From positions 56,694,583 to 56,758,582 of the forward strand of contig CM047808.1 in assembly GCA_026214975.1 (NCBI GenBank): a stretch of 64,000 nucleotides of DNA, read 5' to 3'. The stretch comes from Gentiana macrophylla. Its lineage: Eukaryota; Streptophyta; Magnoliopsida; Gentianales; Gentianaceae. The notes below the pieces were generated by a model. That model was not told the origin of the DNA. It searched no databases and saw only the letters and a list, made by a program, of their open reading frames with translations. The translations under genes and the position numbers were made by a program. Positions 11,470 through 22,366 of this stretch are shown here, one piece after another; the stretch's first letter is position 1; each line of letters begins with the position of its first letter.

Positions 11470-12330
11470 CCAACCATGATTATTCGATTCTCCACTAATC
11501 GCTCATATTCGGGCCAAATGATCATGACTTGCTTTTCCATAGAGTCATTAAAGTCATCCGACATGTCTTCAATGGAGAAGCCAGGTTGGATAATCGAGGG
11601 TCTCTCGAATAGCTCTGAACACGCCTGTAGCTCACCTCCCGATCACCAACTCAGTATAGTCACTTTGCCACCATCACAATCAATGAGGGCCTGGCAGTAG
11701 AAAGAAAAGGTCTCGCGAGTATTAAAGGAACATTCTCCTCATTCTCGATGTCTAGGGCGTACCAATCCAAGCGGGAAAGTGAATCTATCAATTTGAACTA
11801 AAACATCCTTTAATATCCCAAAGAGCTTTCTTGGAAGATTTATCGGCGAATTGAAGATTCATGGTTGTGGGTTCTAAAAGATTATCTAAACAAAGTCAAG
11901 CACAAACAGACAATGGCATCGAGACTAATGGATGCACCTAGGTCACATAAAGAATTTGGGAAGACTAAACCTCCCATCAACAATGTGAGCACAAATTTCC
12001 CGTGGTCACCCTCTTGATTGGCAACTCATTATAACCAATCACAGGCGCTTCTCACCAATTAACTGATCCATGTCTTGAGCTTCTTTTGGAGGACACAACA
12101 TCCTTGATGAACTTTGTATACTTAGGCATCTCAACTAAAACATCGAGATAATGGAAGATTTACAGTATTCTTAAGAAGATTAAGCACTTTCTCATACTTT
12201 TGTCATCATGCAAGGAGATGTTATTTTTCCGGGTGGAAATGGAAGTTTCTTTAAATCATTCTCAGAAAACACTTGCTTTGAGGATGAACTAACAGCTTTA
12301 TCTTCCAAATCTTTCCACCTCAACACCTTC
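11470..12330 (-). pseudogene. E2 protease region, degenerate
   Basis: By position this should hold the aspartic protease that cuts the polyprotein. On the minus strand a LGASIS remnant near 11930-11950 and QFADKS near 11840 recall the Athila protease pattern DLGASIxLMPLS, but stops and frame changes occur every few tens of codons. No usable protease frame remains. Confidence 0.55.
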
Positions 12331-13240
12331 TCACCTTTCTTGCCGGTCGAGGATCACCACACGACTTCCACTAAACTCTTCATTTCTCAGGGGATCAGCC
12401 ACCTGAGTACTATCATCTAGAACCGGGGGGCATGGATGTACGACTTCCCCTCCTGCCTCATCATTGGTAGGAGGGGTTATTGGTTTCCTGGTTCGGGGAC
12501 CACTAAGTTGAGTGCCCGATCTTAAATTCATAGCACCCGGCCTCTTCTCTACCATAGGAATTGTGGGAACTAGATCGGTGCATTGGCTTTGATTTAACTC
12601 GGTTTGAGCCACTTGACCACCTTTGGGGTTCTTCTCGATGAAGGTGGGTAATCGCCTCCGAGGGTCTAGAAGCTTTTGGTCGACTACTTGCCCGAGCCGC
12701 TTTCAAGATTCTTGATTGAACTGAGAAGGAATTGAAATTATTATTCTGCTCCTTCCGATAGAATCCAATTTAGTGTCAAGATTACTAGATTGAGAGGGAC
12801 CTTGAGAATTCTGAAAGTTTTGTGGAAAAGATTGGATATACCGACTTTGAAACATAGGATTTGGATTGTTCGGCGATTCACGGTTGAACCTCGATTTTGA
12901 TTTGGAAAATTCATATTATGGTTCTCGATTGAAGTTCGATTTTGATTAACACCTGGTTTTGAAAATTGCTTTGGCCGAAGAACCGATCGTTGAATCTTTG
13001 ATTTTGCTTGGCCGTTGAAAGCATTAATTTCAACGATTCTCGCCCACCCATGGGACGTAAACGAGCGGTATGCCCCACATTATCACATGTCTGACATGTG
13101 ACTGGACTGAACTGTCCATGATTCTGGACAGTATTGACTTGATAGGTAGGAGGGGAAATAAACTGACACTGGCCAACCACATGGCCAGGTTGACAACAAC
13201 TTTCACAGAACAGAACTTGAGAATTCTGAGAGAATGACTG
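12331..13240 (-). pseudogene. E2 gag C-terminus with zinc knuckles, frameshifted
   Basis: At 13166-13207 the minus strand encodes a perfect CCHC zinc knuckle (CESCCQPGHVVGQC). A second, imperfect knuckle follows at about 13100-13060 (CQTCDNVGHTARL) in which the last Cys is lost. Then come Gln/Asn-rich sequence and a frame at 12612-12331 with the Athila signature NLRSGTQL. The knuckles are in a different frame from the main gag frame, so a frameshift lies near 13240. Confidence 0.75.
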
Positions 13241-14184
13241 GTTCTGATTCGTAGGATTAGCGGATATTTTGAGAGCGCCACTGGCTGCATTTGCGACATG
13301 GCGATCTGATTTTGCATGTTCACCTCCTCGATCCTAGGTGGAGGAGGTGTCTGGCTAGCGTGAGATGAGGGGGCATAGTTGTACTTGGAAATATCTTCAA
13401 ATAATTGCCATCCCTCTTCAGGCATTTTTCTTAAAAATGCCCCTCCTGATGAACTATTGACCATACCCTTGGTGAGTTCGGTCAATCCACTGAAGAAAGT
13501 GTTGACTTGCCTCTGCAAGTCTAAACCATGATGAGGGCATTTTCGTAGGAGAGCCTTAAATCTCTTCCAAGAGTCAAAGAAAGATTCATTTTCCTTTTGG
13601 AAAAATGTGAAGATTTCACTCAAGCACTGGGCTATTTTGGATGGTGGGAAATATTGACTCAGGAACTCGTGCTCGAGTTCAGCCCAGGTTGTAATCGACT
13701 CGGCAGGAAGAGAGTTGTACCACTCTTTAGCTTCCCCTCTTAAGGAAAAAGGAAACAATTTCAATTTAATTGCATCCTCACTAACTCCTTGTATGCGAGT
13801 TGTACCACATATTTCTAAAAATGTGTGTACGTGAGTGTGAGGATTCTCAGATTGAAAACCATGAAAGATAGATGCGTGTTGCATCATTTGAATAAGACCT
13901 GGTTTGAGTTCAAAGGTTGCAGCAGTAATAGCTGGTAAAATGACAGCTGGGTTGACTCTGACTTCACCAGGCATGGCGTAGTCAGCCAACATGCGTCTTT
14001 CATTCACAGCCATGATAATGATTTCTTCAATCTCCTCTGCTAAACGTCGTTCAAAATCTTGATCGGCCGTGTTCTCTTCGTCAGGAAGAGCCGAAGGACG
14101 GACTCTTCGCCTGTTTGGTCTGACTATAGTTCGTTCGAGGTCAGGGGTGTAAAGCAGTGGACCTTTCTGACTCCGAGTTTGCAT
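13030..14184 (-). CDS. gag: E2 gag (capsid) polyprotein
   Basis: Structural protein of the particle. The start is the Met of MQTRSQKG at 14184, just downstream of the primer site and leader, as in other Athila elements. The frame has 384 codons. An Arg-rich N-terminus precedes the capsid core: IKLKLFPFSLRGEAKEWY, SQYFPPSKIAQ, SWKRFKALLRKCPHHG and VNTFFSGL. About the last 60 residues are not gag-like because the true frame, which carries the zinc knuckles, is left near 13240. The capsid core itself is complete. Homologous to gag of E1, E3 and E4 but not close in sequence. Confidence 0.9.
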   Translation of the reverse strand: MQTRSQKGPLLYTPDLERTIVRPNRRRVRPSALPDEENTADQDFERRLAEEIEEIIIMAVNERRMLADYAMPGEVRVNPAVILPAITAATFELKPGLIQMMQHASIFHGFQSENPHTHVHTFLEICGTTRIQGVSEDAIKLKLFPFSLRGEAKEWYNSLPAESITTWAELEHEFLSQYFPPSKIAQCLSEIFTFFQKENESFFDSWKRFKALLRKCPHHGLDLQRQVNTFFSGLTELTKGMVNSSSGGAFLRKMPEEGWQLFEDISKYNYAPSSHASQTPPPPRIEEVNMQNQIAMSQMQPVALSKYPLILRIRTSHSLRILKFCSVKVVVNLAMWLASVSLFPLLPIKSILSRIMDSSVQSHVRHVIMWGIPLVYVPWVGENR

Positions 14185-14486
14185 AAACCAAATCGAACAC
14201 CAACACCTAAATCACGAGGTTTCTGGATTTTTTTTATTCCTTATGCTTCCGCAGAGTGGGATTCACCGAGAATCCATCACCCAACCTCGACGATTGAAAC
14301 GTGTTCCTTGGATTTTTTATTTTTTCTATTTTTTTTATTTTTTTTTTCCTGGTAATTACCGACTCCACTCGGTATTTACCGAGTGCGATTTTTTTTATAT
14401 TTATTTTTTATTTTTTAAACCTACCTACAAAAAAAACTTGATAACAAAAACTAGAAAAATTAATAAAACTAGACAACCGTACCTGA
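14185..14486 (-). other. E2 leader
   Basis: Untranslated sequence between primer site and gag. It contains a long T-rich tract (14305-14350) and a short inverted pair built from ACCGACTCCACTCGGT near 14357-14375. No gene; plus-strand frames here are shadows. Confidence 0.6.
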
Positions 14487-14504
14487 TCCCCGGCAACGGC
14501 GCCA
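14487..14504 (-). other. E2 primer binding site for tRNA-Asp
   Basis: TCCCCGGCAACGGCGCCA on the plus strand, identical to the E1 site and to the 3' end of plant tRNA-Asp. It sits 6 bases from the 5' LTR. Confidence 0.95.
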
Positions 14505-15657
14505 AAAACTTGTCTCGGATTTTATAGCAAAGCAAAACAAACAAGTAATAAATAAATCCGGTTTACCCCAAGTGCAGGGATCGTAGTATAGAGGTTAATA
14601 CCGGAGTCGAATCCACAGGGAATCGGGGTTGTTTATCTAGTTTTTATTAACTAACCTAAGGATGTCACGACTACTATTACTAAAAAGATTATAACAAAAA
14701 TAGAAACGACTAACACTTAACAAAATTTAAAAGGAAAATATCGAAAGTAAACTGGACAGAAGATCAAAGATCTAAAGCGAGGAAGGATAGTTACAAACCG
14801 AACTAACTAAGTTATACCTATTTTATAACTACAACTACAATAAACTTACTACAGTTACTACGATAAAAACGAAGCAAGACATCACAAAACGATTTTTCTC
14901 AATTAATTTAACAGCGAACAAGCAATGATCCACCGATTCCCGCAACCCTCAATTTCTACTTTAGATTATCTTGTGGTGATTTAACGAAAATTGTGATTCA
15001 CCTAACAAAAGTATGAACTCCTAATCTCTTAGAAAAGTTCGTCTATCAATCTTTTATCTTTCGATTTTGAAGATTAACGCTTTCATAACAAGGTGTGAAA
15101 TCTCTCAATTTCGCAATCTAGATATTCAACCTAACAACTCTCGTTAATTAGATTAAAAATCCAATCTCGACTATGGTGATCTAAGTTTAACAACGACTCT
15201 CGTCAAACGTTAAACATCAAACAAAGAATAATCCATCGATATAAATTGCATAACAACAATAAAAACATAGGAAAGATACAACTTTTATTAAAACTCGCAA
15301 GATAATCCAAATTCGAAATCGAGATGTTGCTAAGAATCGGCTTCACAAGGCTCGTTCCAACGTGCTTTAGCTTCTCATCATCGTTTTATTACAACTTTAT
15401 TTATACATACAAGCATATACATATACATACATAGACATATGCATACATATATGGGCCCAAAACTAAAAAGAAAGAAGAAAGAAGCTTGCATATATGCTTA
15501 CATATAGATATACATAGACATATATGTATATATACATACACACATCTTCAAGTCTTCATCAAGGAAAAGTGAAAAAGAGTGGAGAAATCAAGGGAGGGAG
15601 GGGCGGCCAAGAAGAGTGACCAAGGAGGGGGCCCTCTTTCAAGTGAATTTGGGGTAG

Positions 15658-15667
15658 TATATATAGG
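15658..15667 (-). promoter_or_regulatory. TATA box of the E2 5' LTR
   Basis: CCTATATATA on the minus strand. This is the copy that would start genomic RNA of E2. Confidence 0.55.
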
Positions 15668-16322
15668 AGAAGGGTGTATATGAGAAGATGTATATGAGGG
15701 AGGTGTATTTGGGGAGGTATTATCCATTTTTTTAGCATGTGGGATAATGGGAGAATATTTGCCATCATTAGTCTTCACATGGAGTAACATGCAACCATTT
15801 GAGATCAAAAAAAAATCTGCATTTTGAGCAAAAAAATCCGATTTCTTCATGCACCGGTTCGTCCCGAAATTCAGCAGTTCGGTAAAAAAATCATAACTTG
15901 AGTTGTAGACCTCTGATTGACGTGATTCAAAATGCGTCGGAAAGCTTATTTTAGTATCTACAACTTTCATCAAGAACTCTTCCCCTGAAAATGCCTCTAA
16001 GTCGGGTCAAATTTCCATCGAAAACAGGTTACGATAGAAGTGCGTTGGAAAAAAAATATGATCCGTTTAACTCGTAAACTCATGGCATCTTCTTCTTTTC
16101 CTCAAAATCCATCTTTTATGCTCCAAAACGTATTATTTGGCTTGGCCTTGGACTCCAAGTTTGGGAGTCGATTCGAATCAGCCGATTCTTGATTCGAATC
16201 GAGCTTTCTTCTTCCGATCGAGATATAATATTATTCAAAACTCTCATCTCGTGATTCATCTTTTGTTCCGTTTCATGCAAAAATCTTATCTTTTTCAGAT
16301 CTCAACACAAAGAAACGAACCG

Positions 16323-16546
16323 TAATAGATTTGTGAAAGAGAGAAATGAGAAAGGCTTATGTTATTTTATTCAATGGGAAAACATTTACAATATATATAG
16401 GCGGCGAGAAGCTTAGCAATAATAATAATAATAATAATAATAAATCAATATTTGTCGGTGAGTGTCTTTGGAGATGACGGCTTGATGGTGCCATTGACCG
16501 GGCGGGATCTGAGAAAGCGGCGGTAAAGCTTATGGCTTAACAAGCA
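16323..16546. repeat. 224-bp insertion in the E2 5' LTR
   Basis: Present in the right LTR and absent from the left one. It is flanked by a 5-bp direct repeat AACCG (16318-16322 and 16547-16551), which suggests a target duplication. It contains an AAT microsatellite (about 16420-16442) and ATATATATAGG. The ends (TAATAG and AAGCA) do not fit the LTR TG...CA rule. The origin is not recognised. Because the whole neighbourhood shows patch-like differences, an assembly artefact is possible. Confidence 0.55.
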
Positions 16547-17153
16547 AACCGTGAAAAAAAAATCTCGTAAATATTGACAAAAGTTCGTAAGACTGCGTTG
16601 AATTTTAATAATGACTCTTTTATAGGTTAATATTACGATATTGATCTCTAGTCATGATATTTTTAGATCTATCATACTAGCGGTAAATAAAACCTTTATA
16701 AAATATAGTAATTTTCAACACGAAATAAAATATTTTGGGAGTGACCGATTATTAAATCTATAAAAAAAGACTTATAAAAATATAATAAAAACACGATAGT
16801 TTATATAATAATTACTACTACATACATTTCGATAAAACTTAGTACTTATGACTTGATTTGACACATAAATGCTCAAAATCCGAACCTTATCGTCTTTTAA
16901 TCATCTTTTAGATCCTTTATAAAATATGTATCTACAAGACATCAAAAAACATTGCAAAGTGTAATCACATTCATAAAAATAAGAAATACACATAATTCAA
17001 TCATCTTTTAGAACTTTGCAAATAAATCATTTAAAACCCGCTTGCTCAATAAACCGATTAAACGCTCATTTTCTATGCAAATTATATAAATGTGGAGGAA
17101 ATCATTATAAAATATATCATTAGAAATCGTATAAAATCACCCTTAACAATATT

Positions 17154-18099
17154 CATCGAACATAATATTTACACTTAAATTATTAATTCCGGGATTACGC
17201 CACCATGAATCTGAAACTGAACTATGCAAATTATAGATATATACTTACACTCAATCCTATGAGTAAATAAGCGTCTGTTGATATAATCATTATATACGGA
17301 CTAACCCTCCATAGACTGTCCATTCTGATTGGAAAGTCTCCGTAAACCCGACTCAGAATATCTTCTCTTTATTTACCATTAACCCCCTAGTGATCAATTA
17401 GTTCACATACCAGACTAGTAGATAATTAGTCTAATATGAACTCCCGGGATCGATCATCTTCTTAGGGCTAACAAATAAGGGGACTGTGTCTCTACTTCCC
17501 GCAGGAAGGAATGGATTCCGTGTCTGTGACACACAGAACTACTCAGTCATCATGGAATAGTGCCAATGAGAAGTGACTCAGATCACATATCAAAGTGATC
17601 CTTAACTAACACATCAAACACTACCCCGAGACAAGCAGTACCCTGTGATCACCTCAGGATTAAGGTCAATCCATAAATGATCATCTAATGATTTAATAAG
17701 TTTTCTCGATTACGGAATTATATCGAGAAACCCAAATTAAATCGGTCCAGTCCTATATGAATGCCATCATATATAAATGCCCCACTCAGGTACCCTCTAC
17801 CGACAGTCTGGATAAGACTATCACACCCTAAGGTGTTCTGGGCGCATTATTGTTGTTTTAATCATGAGACCCCAAACTCTGATTACGTTCACCACGGACC
17901 AACATTTTAAGTATATCACCACTAACTCAATCCTCACGTGCATGCCATACACTGAGTTAAGCGGTTACATACTGATATACATAGGGTTTGCAGCAGTGTA
18001 TTACTTACAAGCACAGAGCAAGTAATAAGGTGAGAAAAATTCTGTTATCCATTATAAAAAAAAATTACACAAATTGTCTTGCGGGAACTACACCTAACA
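17154..18099 (-). repeat. Host-A LTR, U3 side
   Basis: Continuation of 3321-3895 across E2. On the minus strand it begins TGTTAGGTGTAG at 18099. To its right begins the 5' untranslated region of copia-alpha, so host-A was itself inserted into copia-alpha. No reading frame and no match I recognise. Confidence 0.6.
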
Positions 18100-18198
18100 G
18101 TTCTTGGTGAAATTTTTTGAAAAACCTTTTCTAAGTGTTTATTTTTCAAAACCTGCATCATGGAAACAAATAAGTATGTTGGAAAGTTGCTTTATGCA

Positions 18199-19681
18199 TG
18201 ATGTCACGTGAGGTGCAATCATGAACTACTAGCAATAGGACTAGGTCTATCGCAGTATAGTGAACGATGTATCAAGGGAGTCGAATCCACAAAGACTCGT
18301 ATGACAGAATCAACTATGATTGATAACAACAAAAGCGGTCTACGACCAACAATGGTTCTTAAAAGTATATTGGTGACATGAACACAATATCCACACAATA
18401 TGCAACACTATGAGGTTCTAATGTATTAGCTCTAACTTTGAGTTATTAGTTATTTCCCCCAATTTATGCGTTGATCTACCCTATGGTGAATTTTAATTCT
18501 TTAACAGCTACGATTGCTAACCTCTAATATTACTCTACTTCCATTTGCAAGGACAATAGGTGCCTATGTGTAGATAAAATCCTTCGTTGGTTGTATTAAC
18601 CCACATGCAACAAGATCTACGGATAGCTGGCTTAAGACCGAAGACCTCCCTAAGCAGCCATCGACACTGACATGCATGTTCCTAATGATCGATCTAGACT
18701 ATGTCTGAACTAACACCTCAGCTTGCAAGTCCTTCATGCTAATTTACGATAACATGCAAATAGTTGATCAGGCTAGAAACATGTAAATTGAATCTTTCAA
18801 TCAGACATAGCTACCACCGATTATCATGAATTATGATTTACTAGGTATCTTTCAATTATGATATAGACCGTCGCTATTGCGAGAGAACGCAAATACTATT
18901 TCATGAATTTTTCACAAACGATTTGGGGTAACAATCAAACCATACTAACCAAAAGCAAACCATACTAATCATAACAATCAAACCATACTAATCACAAAAG
19001 AAAACAATCAAACCATACTAATCACTAAAGAAAACAACGATAGATTGACATCTAGAAAGTAGAAGAGGCATACCCTCGATGACGAGTGTAGATCCTTTGT
19101 AGATCTCTCCCTAAGAGCCGTATCTGTCAGATCTATGACTAGAACACATAGAAAATATATGAAAGAACAAAAGAGCATTTTATTGCATAGAACTAGTAAT
19201 TTTCCTGGTAAAATGTCACACATTGCAACTGGGGCTGGTGCCTCTTATTTATAGTGAAATAAACTGATTTAGCTAACCCTAAAAATGACCCCACCTCCAA
19301 GAAAATGCGTTTCTTGAAGCTTCTAGGATGTTTGATTTTGCAGCGGAGCGTTCGCAATTGCGAGGGCAATTTCATACCTTTTATCTTTGCCGACTTAGCT
19401 TGGAAGGTTACGGAATGCCCTAGGCCTGATTCTTCAACCTGTCCGGTCCAAAATTCTTTCTCAACAGTCGGCCAGAGTCTCATTACCTGAAAATAGTCCA
19501 ATAACACACGAAATAATTCCAATTCTGGGAATAATAATGCAGAATACCAAATACTCGACTCAAGAACCCGACCTAGATCGTTCTACAACAATGGTTCATA
19601 TAAATGGCCGAAAACAACTAATTTTAGCTTAAAATGGGTGAAAAGTTGATGTCGTGAGATGTATTATTTTAATCGTCTTCA
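18199..19681 (-). repeat. Solo LTR of an E4-related gypsy family
   Basis: The reverse strand aligns with the E4 5' LTR (60704-62155) along most of its length. Shared landmarks include a TATA box with AATAAGAGG after it, the segment around GGGAGAGATCTAC, and the GACCTAGTCCTATTGCTAG box near the end. The ends TGATGTCACG and CGTCTTCA form a short inverted repeat. The flanks ATGCA (18194-18198) and GTGCA (19682-19686) agree in 4 of 5 bases, so a target duplication is likely. No internal region is present. It sits in copia-alpha gag just after the start codon. Confidence 0.78.
19246..19253 (-). promoter_or_regulatory. TATA box in the gypsy solo LTR
   Basis: TATAAATA on the minus strand, followed by AGAGG and then AATAAAA about 60-70 bases downstream, the same arrangement as in E4. 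Confidence 0.6.
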
Positions 19682-20689
19682 GTGCACTAGGGATTGTTTT
19701 GATGAATACAAGAGACGTTTGCATGCTTACTTGGATGCTACACATGATAAGATGATGGATGTACTAACTGAATGCCCCATTCATATCATTCACATGCATT
19801 CTTTACCTAATGGAACACAATTCAGGGTTTCCAAACCAAAGGAAGACTGGACAACTGATGGTTGAAAGCGTGAAAATCTAAATAACATAGCAGTGAACAT
19901 TATTTGTAGGACCTTGGACAGTAATAGGTACCTGAAGGTCAAAGACTGTAATACAGCCAATGAGTTCTGGGAGAAGATGAATTAGGTTTGTGAAGGTTTA
20001 GATTTCATCCAGGAAAAGAAAGTTACAGTGGCAAAGCAGATATTTCAACACTCATGGCTTATATTAGATGATGATGTAGAAAGTGAGAGAGCACTTTTAG
20101 GAGCTGAAACGGATGATACAACACTCATGGCTTATATGGATGATGCAACATGGGTATTAAATTTTGTATCCAAGTACACCTCAGCACACAATGCATGTTC
20201 CTTCAAGAACTTCTAATATGGAAGAAACTCTCGATAGCCTCCTTAACCAAATGAGGGAAATACAATATGGTTACGAGACTGTGAATGCTGAAAGAGACTC
20301 ATTCATAGCAGAAATTCGAAGATTCACTACGGAACTGAACATTCCCAAGGCCAAGGAATGTGAGTTTGTCAGAATCAGCAGAGGCATGTTGTATCAACAG
20401 TAGTAGCTAATTCAATGGTACTTTCAAGTCCCTGAACTACTTTAAAATCTAGAAAGCCATATAAAGATAGGACATGTCTTGGATTTGACACTCAACAAAC
20501 ATCTAAGGCTTGTCCTAGTGAGGCTGCTAAACCTAGTACATGGATTGGTCCTATGTTTGTAGCTGAACAAAGGTTTGAACCTAAGAAGGATGTTGAGTTA
20601 GTTAGACTTGCTAAAACTGCTTTAGGTAAGAAAAATCAAAGTTATAAAAGGTCAGCAACACTGAACAAGAATGCTAGACTTAATCCTAG

Positions 20690-22366
20690 TGTTGGACTTA
20701 TTTTTTAGTTTTAGTGATGAGTGCCAGACTAGCTGTTATAGAGCAAAGGCAAAAAGATGTCTAGATCAAATGTATAGGCTTATTAGAGTTTGATCTTTTA
20801 TAGGTTTGATCAAACAAGCACTGTAAAAGGTCAGCTGACTTTCATCAGCAGACCTATCTATATCAGTACGGTACCTGAGTCAGTAGACTAGTTTAGGAAC
20901 CTGCTGAAGACTGAAGGCTGAGGGCTCAAACTCAGTTATTAAAGGCTAAGGGATCAAACTTAGTATTTAAAGTCAAGGATATGGAATCAAAATTTAGGGA
21001 AGTCTGTGATGACCTAAACTGATTCCATATACCTTGTGTACAAGGTCTAAGTTCCACAAGTTAAGTGGTGATTGGAACTTTGTTATATTGAAAATGGTGT
21101 AATCTTACTTAATAATAAAAATTTAGATATAAGAGAAGTCAGCTGGAGTGTTTTTATAAACACAGCAACCTTGGAACATCTGACTGATATGCATTTCAGC
21201 AGACCTACATTCACAGGAACCTGCTGATGTATATTTCGGATTATTCAAAGGTTACATTGGAAAAATACAAAGATAAGGACAACTAACAACCTCTGATTTT
21301 ATCAAACAAATCAATGGTTAAGATTAAAGGGACGTTGGGAAGAAAAAGAGCTTTATCCAATGGATACAAGTCAAAGGGTGAACAGTCTGAAAACTGTCAA
21401 AAAGCATTCTGACAGTGTCAGTACTATGAACAGTGATAGAAAGCAAGTCAAATGGGACAAATCTGAAATGGCTATGTTTGAATTTCAAACATAAGTCACA
21501 AGGATTCCTACCTATAAATAGAGGACTCTTAATTTAGATACAAGTGATGAAAATTAAGGATCAATCTTGAACTATCAGATTTCTATCTAAGAATCACCCT
21601 GCTGACCCTACTGAGCATAAAACTACTGATCCAGTAAACTTCTTCAAGTGTAATCAGCTATCAAGCTACATCAAGTTACACACTTGAAGACCTCAAGCTG
21701 CTGATCATATCATCCTAATCAAGCTGCTGAAAGCTGAATCACTTACTTGATTCAAACTTTCTTTTATAGGAAATCTACTGAAGACAGTGAAGCATCTTTG
21801 GGTGTCAAGGACTGTTGTTTGTGGTGGAGCTGGTGAAGAGGCAATCCTATCCTTCAAGGACCAGTGGAAGACTTTGGAGCAGCAATCATACCTGTTCCAA
21901 GTGTTCAGTTTGTGAAGCCATAGTTATTGGTTAAGGACAAGCAACTTAGGGATTTTTGTAACTGCTACCTCAAGAATCTCTAGTAAATTACCTCCAACAT
22001 CACAGGAGAAGAGTGGACTGACAGGATTACACCACCTGGAACCACTATAAAAATTGCCTACATACTTTCTGCATTTATATTCTGCATTAGTACATTCAGC
22101 ACATCAACCTACTGAACTAGCAAATGAATCACACACATACACTACTGAGTATCTAATACTTGGTATCAAATTTTAACAACAAGTAATAAGGCTTAATTTA
22201 AATATATTCCGCTGCAACAAATTCAGTAAAGTCAATAGTCGTGGACTATCGAGCTATCAAGTGAGTTTCTTGAAGTTCTTTGAGTTTGTTAACTCCAAAA
22301 GTTTTAAGTGTTAAGTTTATTCACCCCCCCTCTAAACTTAACCAAAGCCTTTTCAAGGGACCAACA
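20690..22366 (+). repeat. Solo LTR of a copia family, CCTAG duplication
   Basis: A 1677-bp LTR from TGTTGGAC to GGGACCAACA. It is flanked by a perfect 5-bp duplication CCTAG (20685-20689 and 22367-22371). It matches the LTR of the minus-strand fragment at 35513-37171, where a tRNA-Met primer site follows the same GGGACCAACA end. The TATA box is at 21513-21521. There is no internal sequence, so it formed by LTR-LTR recombination. The copia-alpha reading frame is in phase on both sides. Confidence 0.92.
21513..21521 (+). promoter_or_regulatory. TATA box in the copia solo LTR
   Basis: TATAAATAG preceded by C-rich sequence. The same motif is at 36351-36359 in the minus-strand copy. Confidence 0.6.

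Larger units (their letters stand above)
3901..17148 (-). mobile_element. E2: complete Athila-like Ty3/gypsy retrotransposon
   Basis: A 13.2-kb element on the minus strand, flanked by a perfect 5-bp target duplication ATATT (3896-3900 and 17149-17153). Order in element sense: 5' LTR 14511-17148, tRNA-Asp primer site, gag, a degenerate protease region, RT/RNase H, integrase, a 2-kb noncoding 3' region, polypurine tract, and 3' LTR 3901-6237. The RT motifs ([23 protein letters not shown]), the tRNA-Asp primer site and the long LTRs place it with Athila. Athila elements often carry an env-like frame after integrase; none is seen here. It is inserted in the host-A LTR. RT/RNase H, integrase and most of gag are open, but frameshifts and stops at about 9.7-9.9, 10.85-11.2 and 11.5-13.2 kb make it non-autonomous as read. 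Confidence 0.95.
14511..17148 (-). repeat. E2 5' LTR with a 224-bp insertion
   Basis: 2638 bp, against 2337 for the 3' LTR. Most of the difference is the insertion at 16323-16546. The rest is a set of short replacement patches at about 16200-17030. Outside these the two LTRs are almost identical. Ends are TGTCTCGG and CCTTAACA, followed by the target duplication. Confidence 0.94.
18160..20689 (+). pseudogene. gag: copia-alpha gag, split by a solo LTR
   Basis: Copia gag of the UBN2 type (PF14223). The start METNKYVGK is at 18160. After 13 codons the gypsy solo LTR interrupts it, and the frame resumes near 19683 with FDEYKRRLHAYLDATHDKMM, the standard N-terminal helix of this family. Next are KPKEDW and FQRTLDS-like text with several stops, a helical segment ETLDSLLNQMREIQYGYE (about 20220-20280), and a Lys-rich tail. 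The frame at the right edge continues in phase beyond the copia solo LTR at 22372. Not functional. Confidence 0.78.

Noticed and set aside
14059..14527. Two plus-strand frames with Phe-rich stretches
   Set aside because: They are opposite gag and the T-rich leader of E2. The Phe runs come from poly(T).
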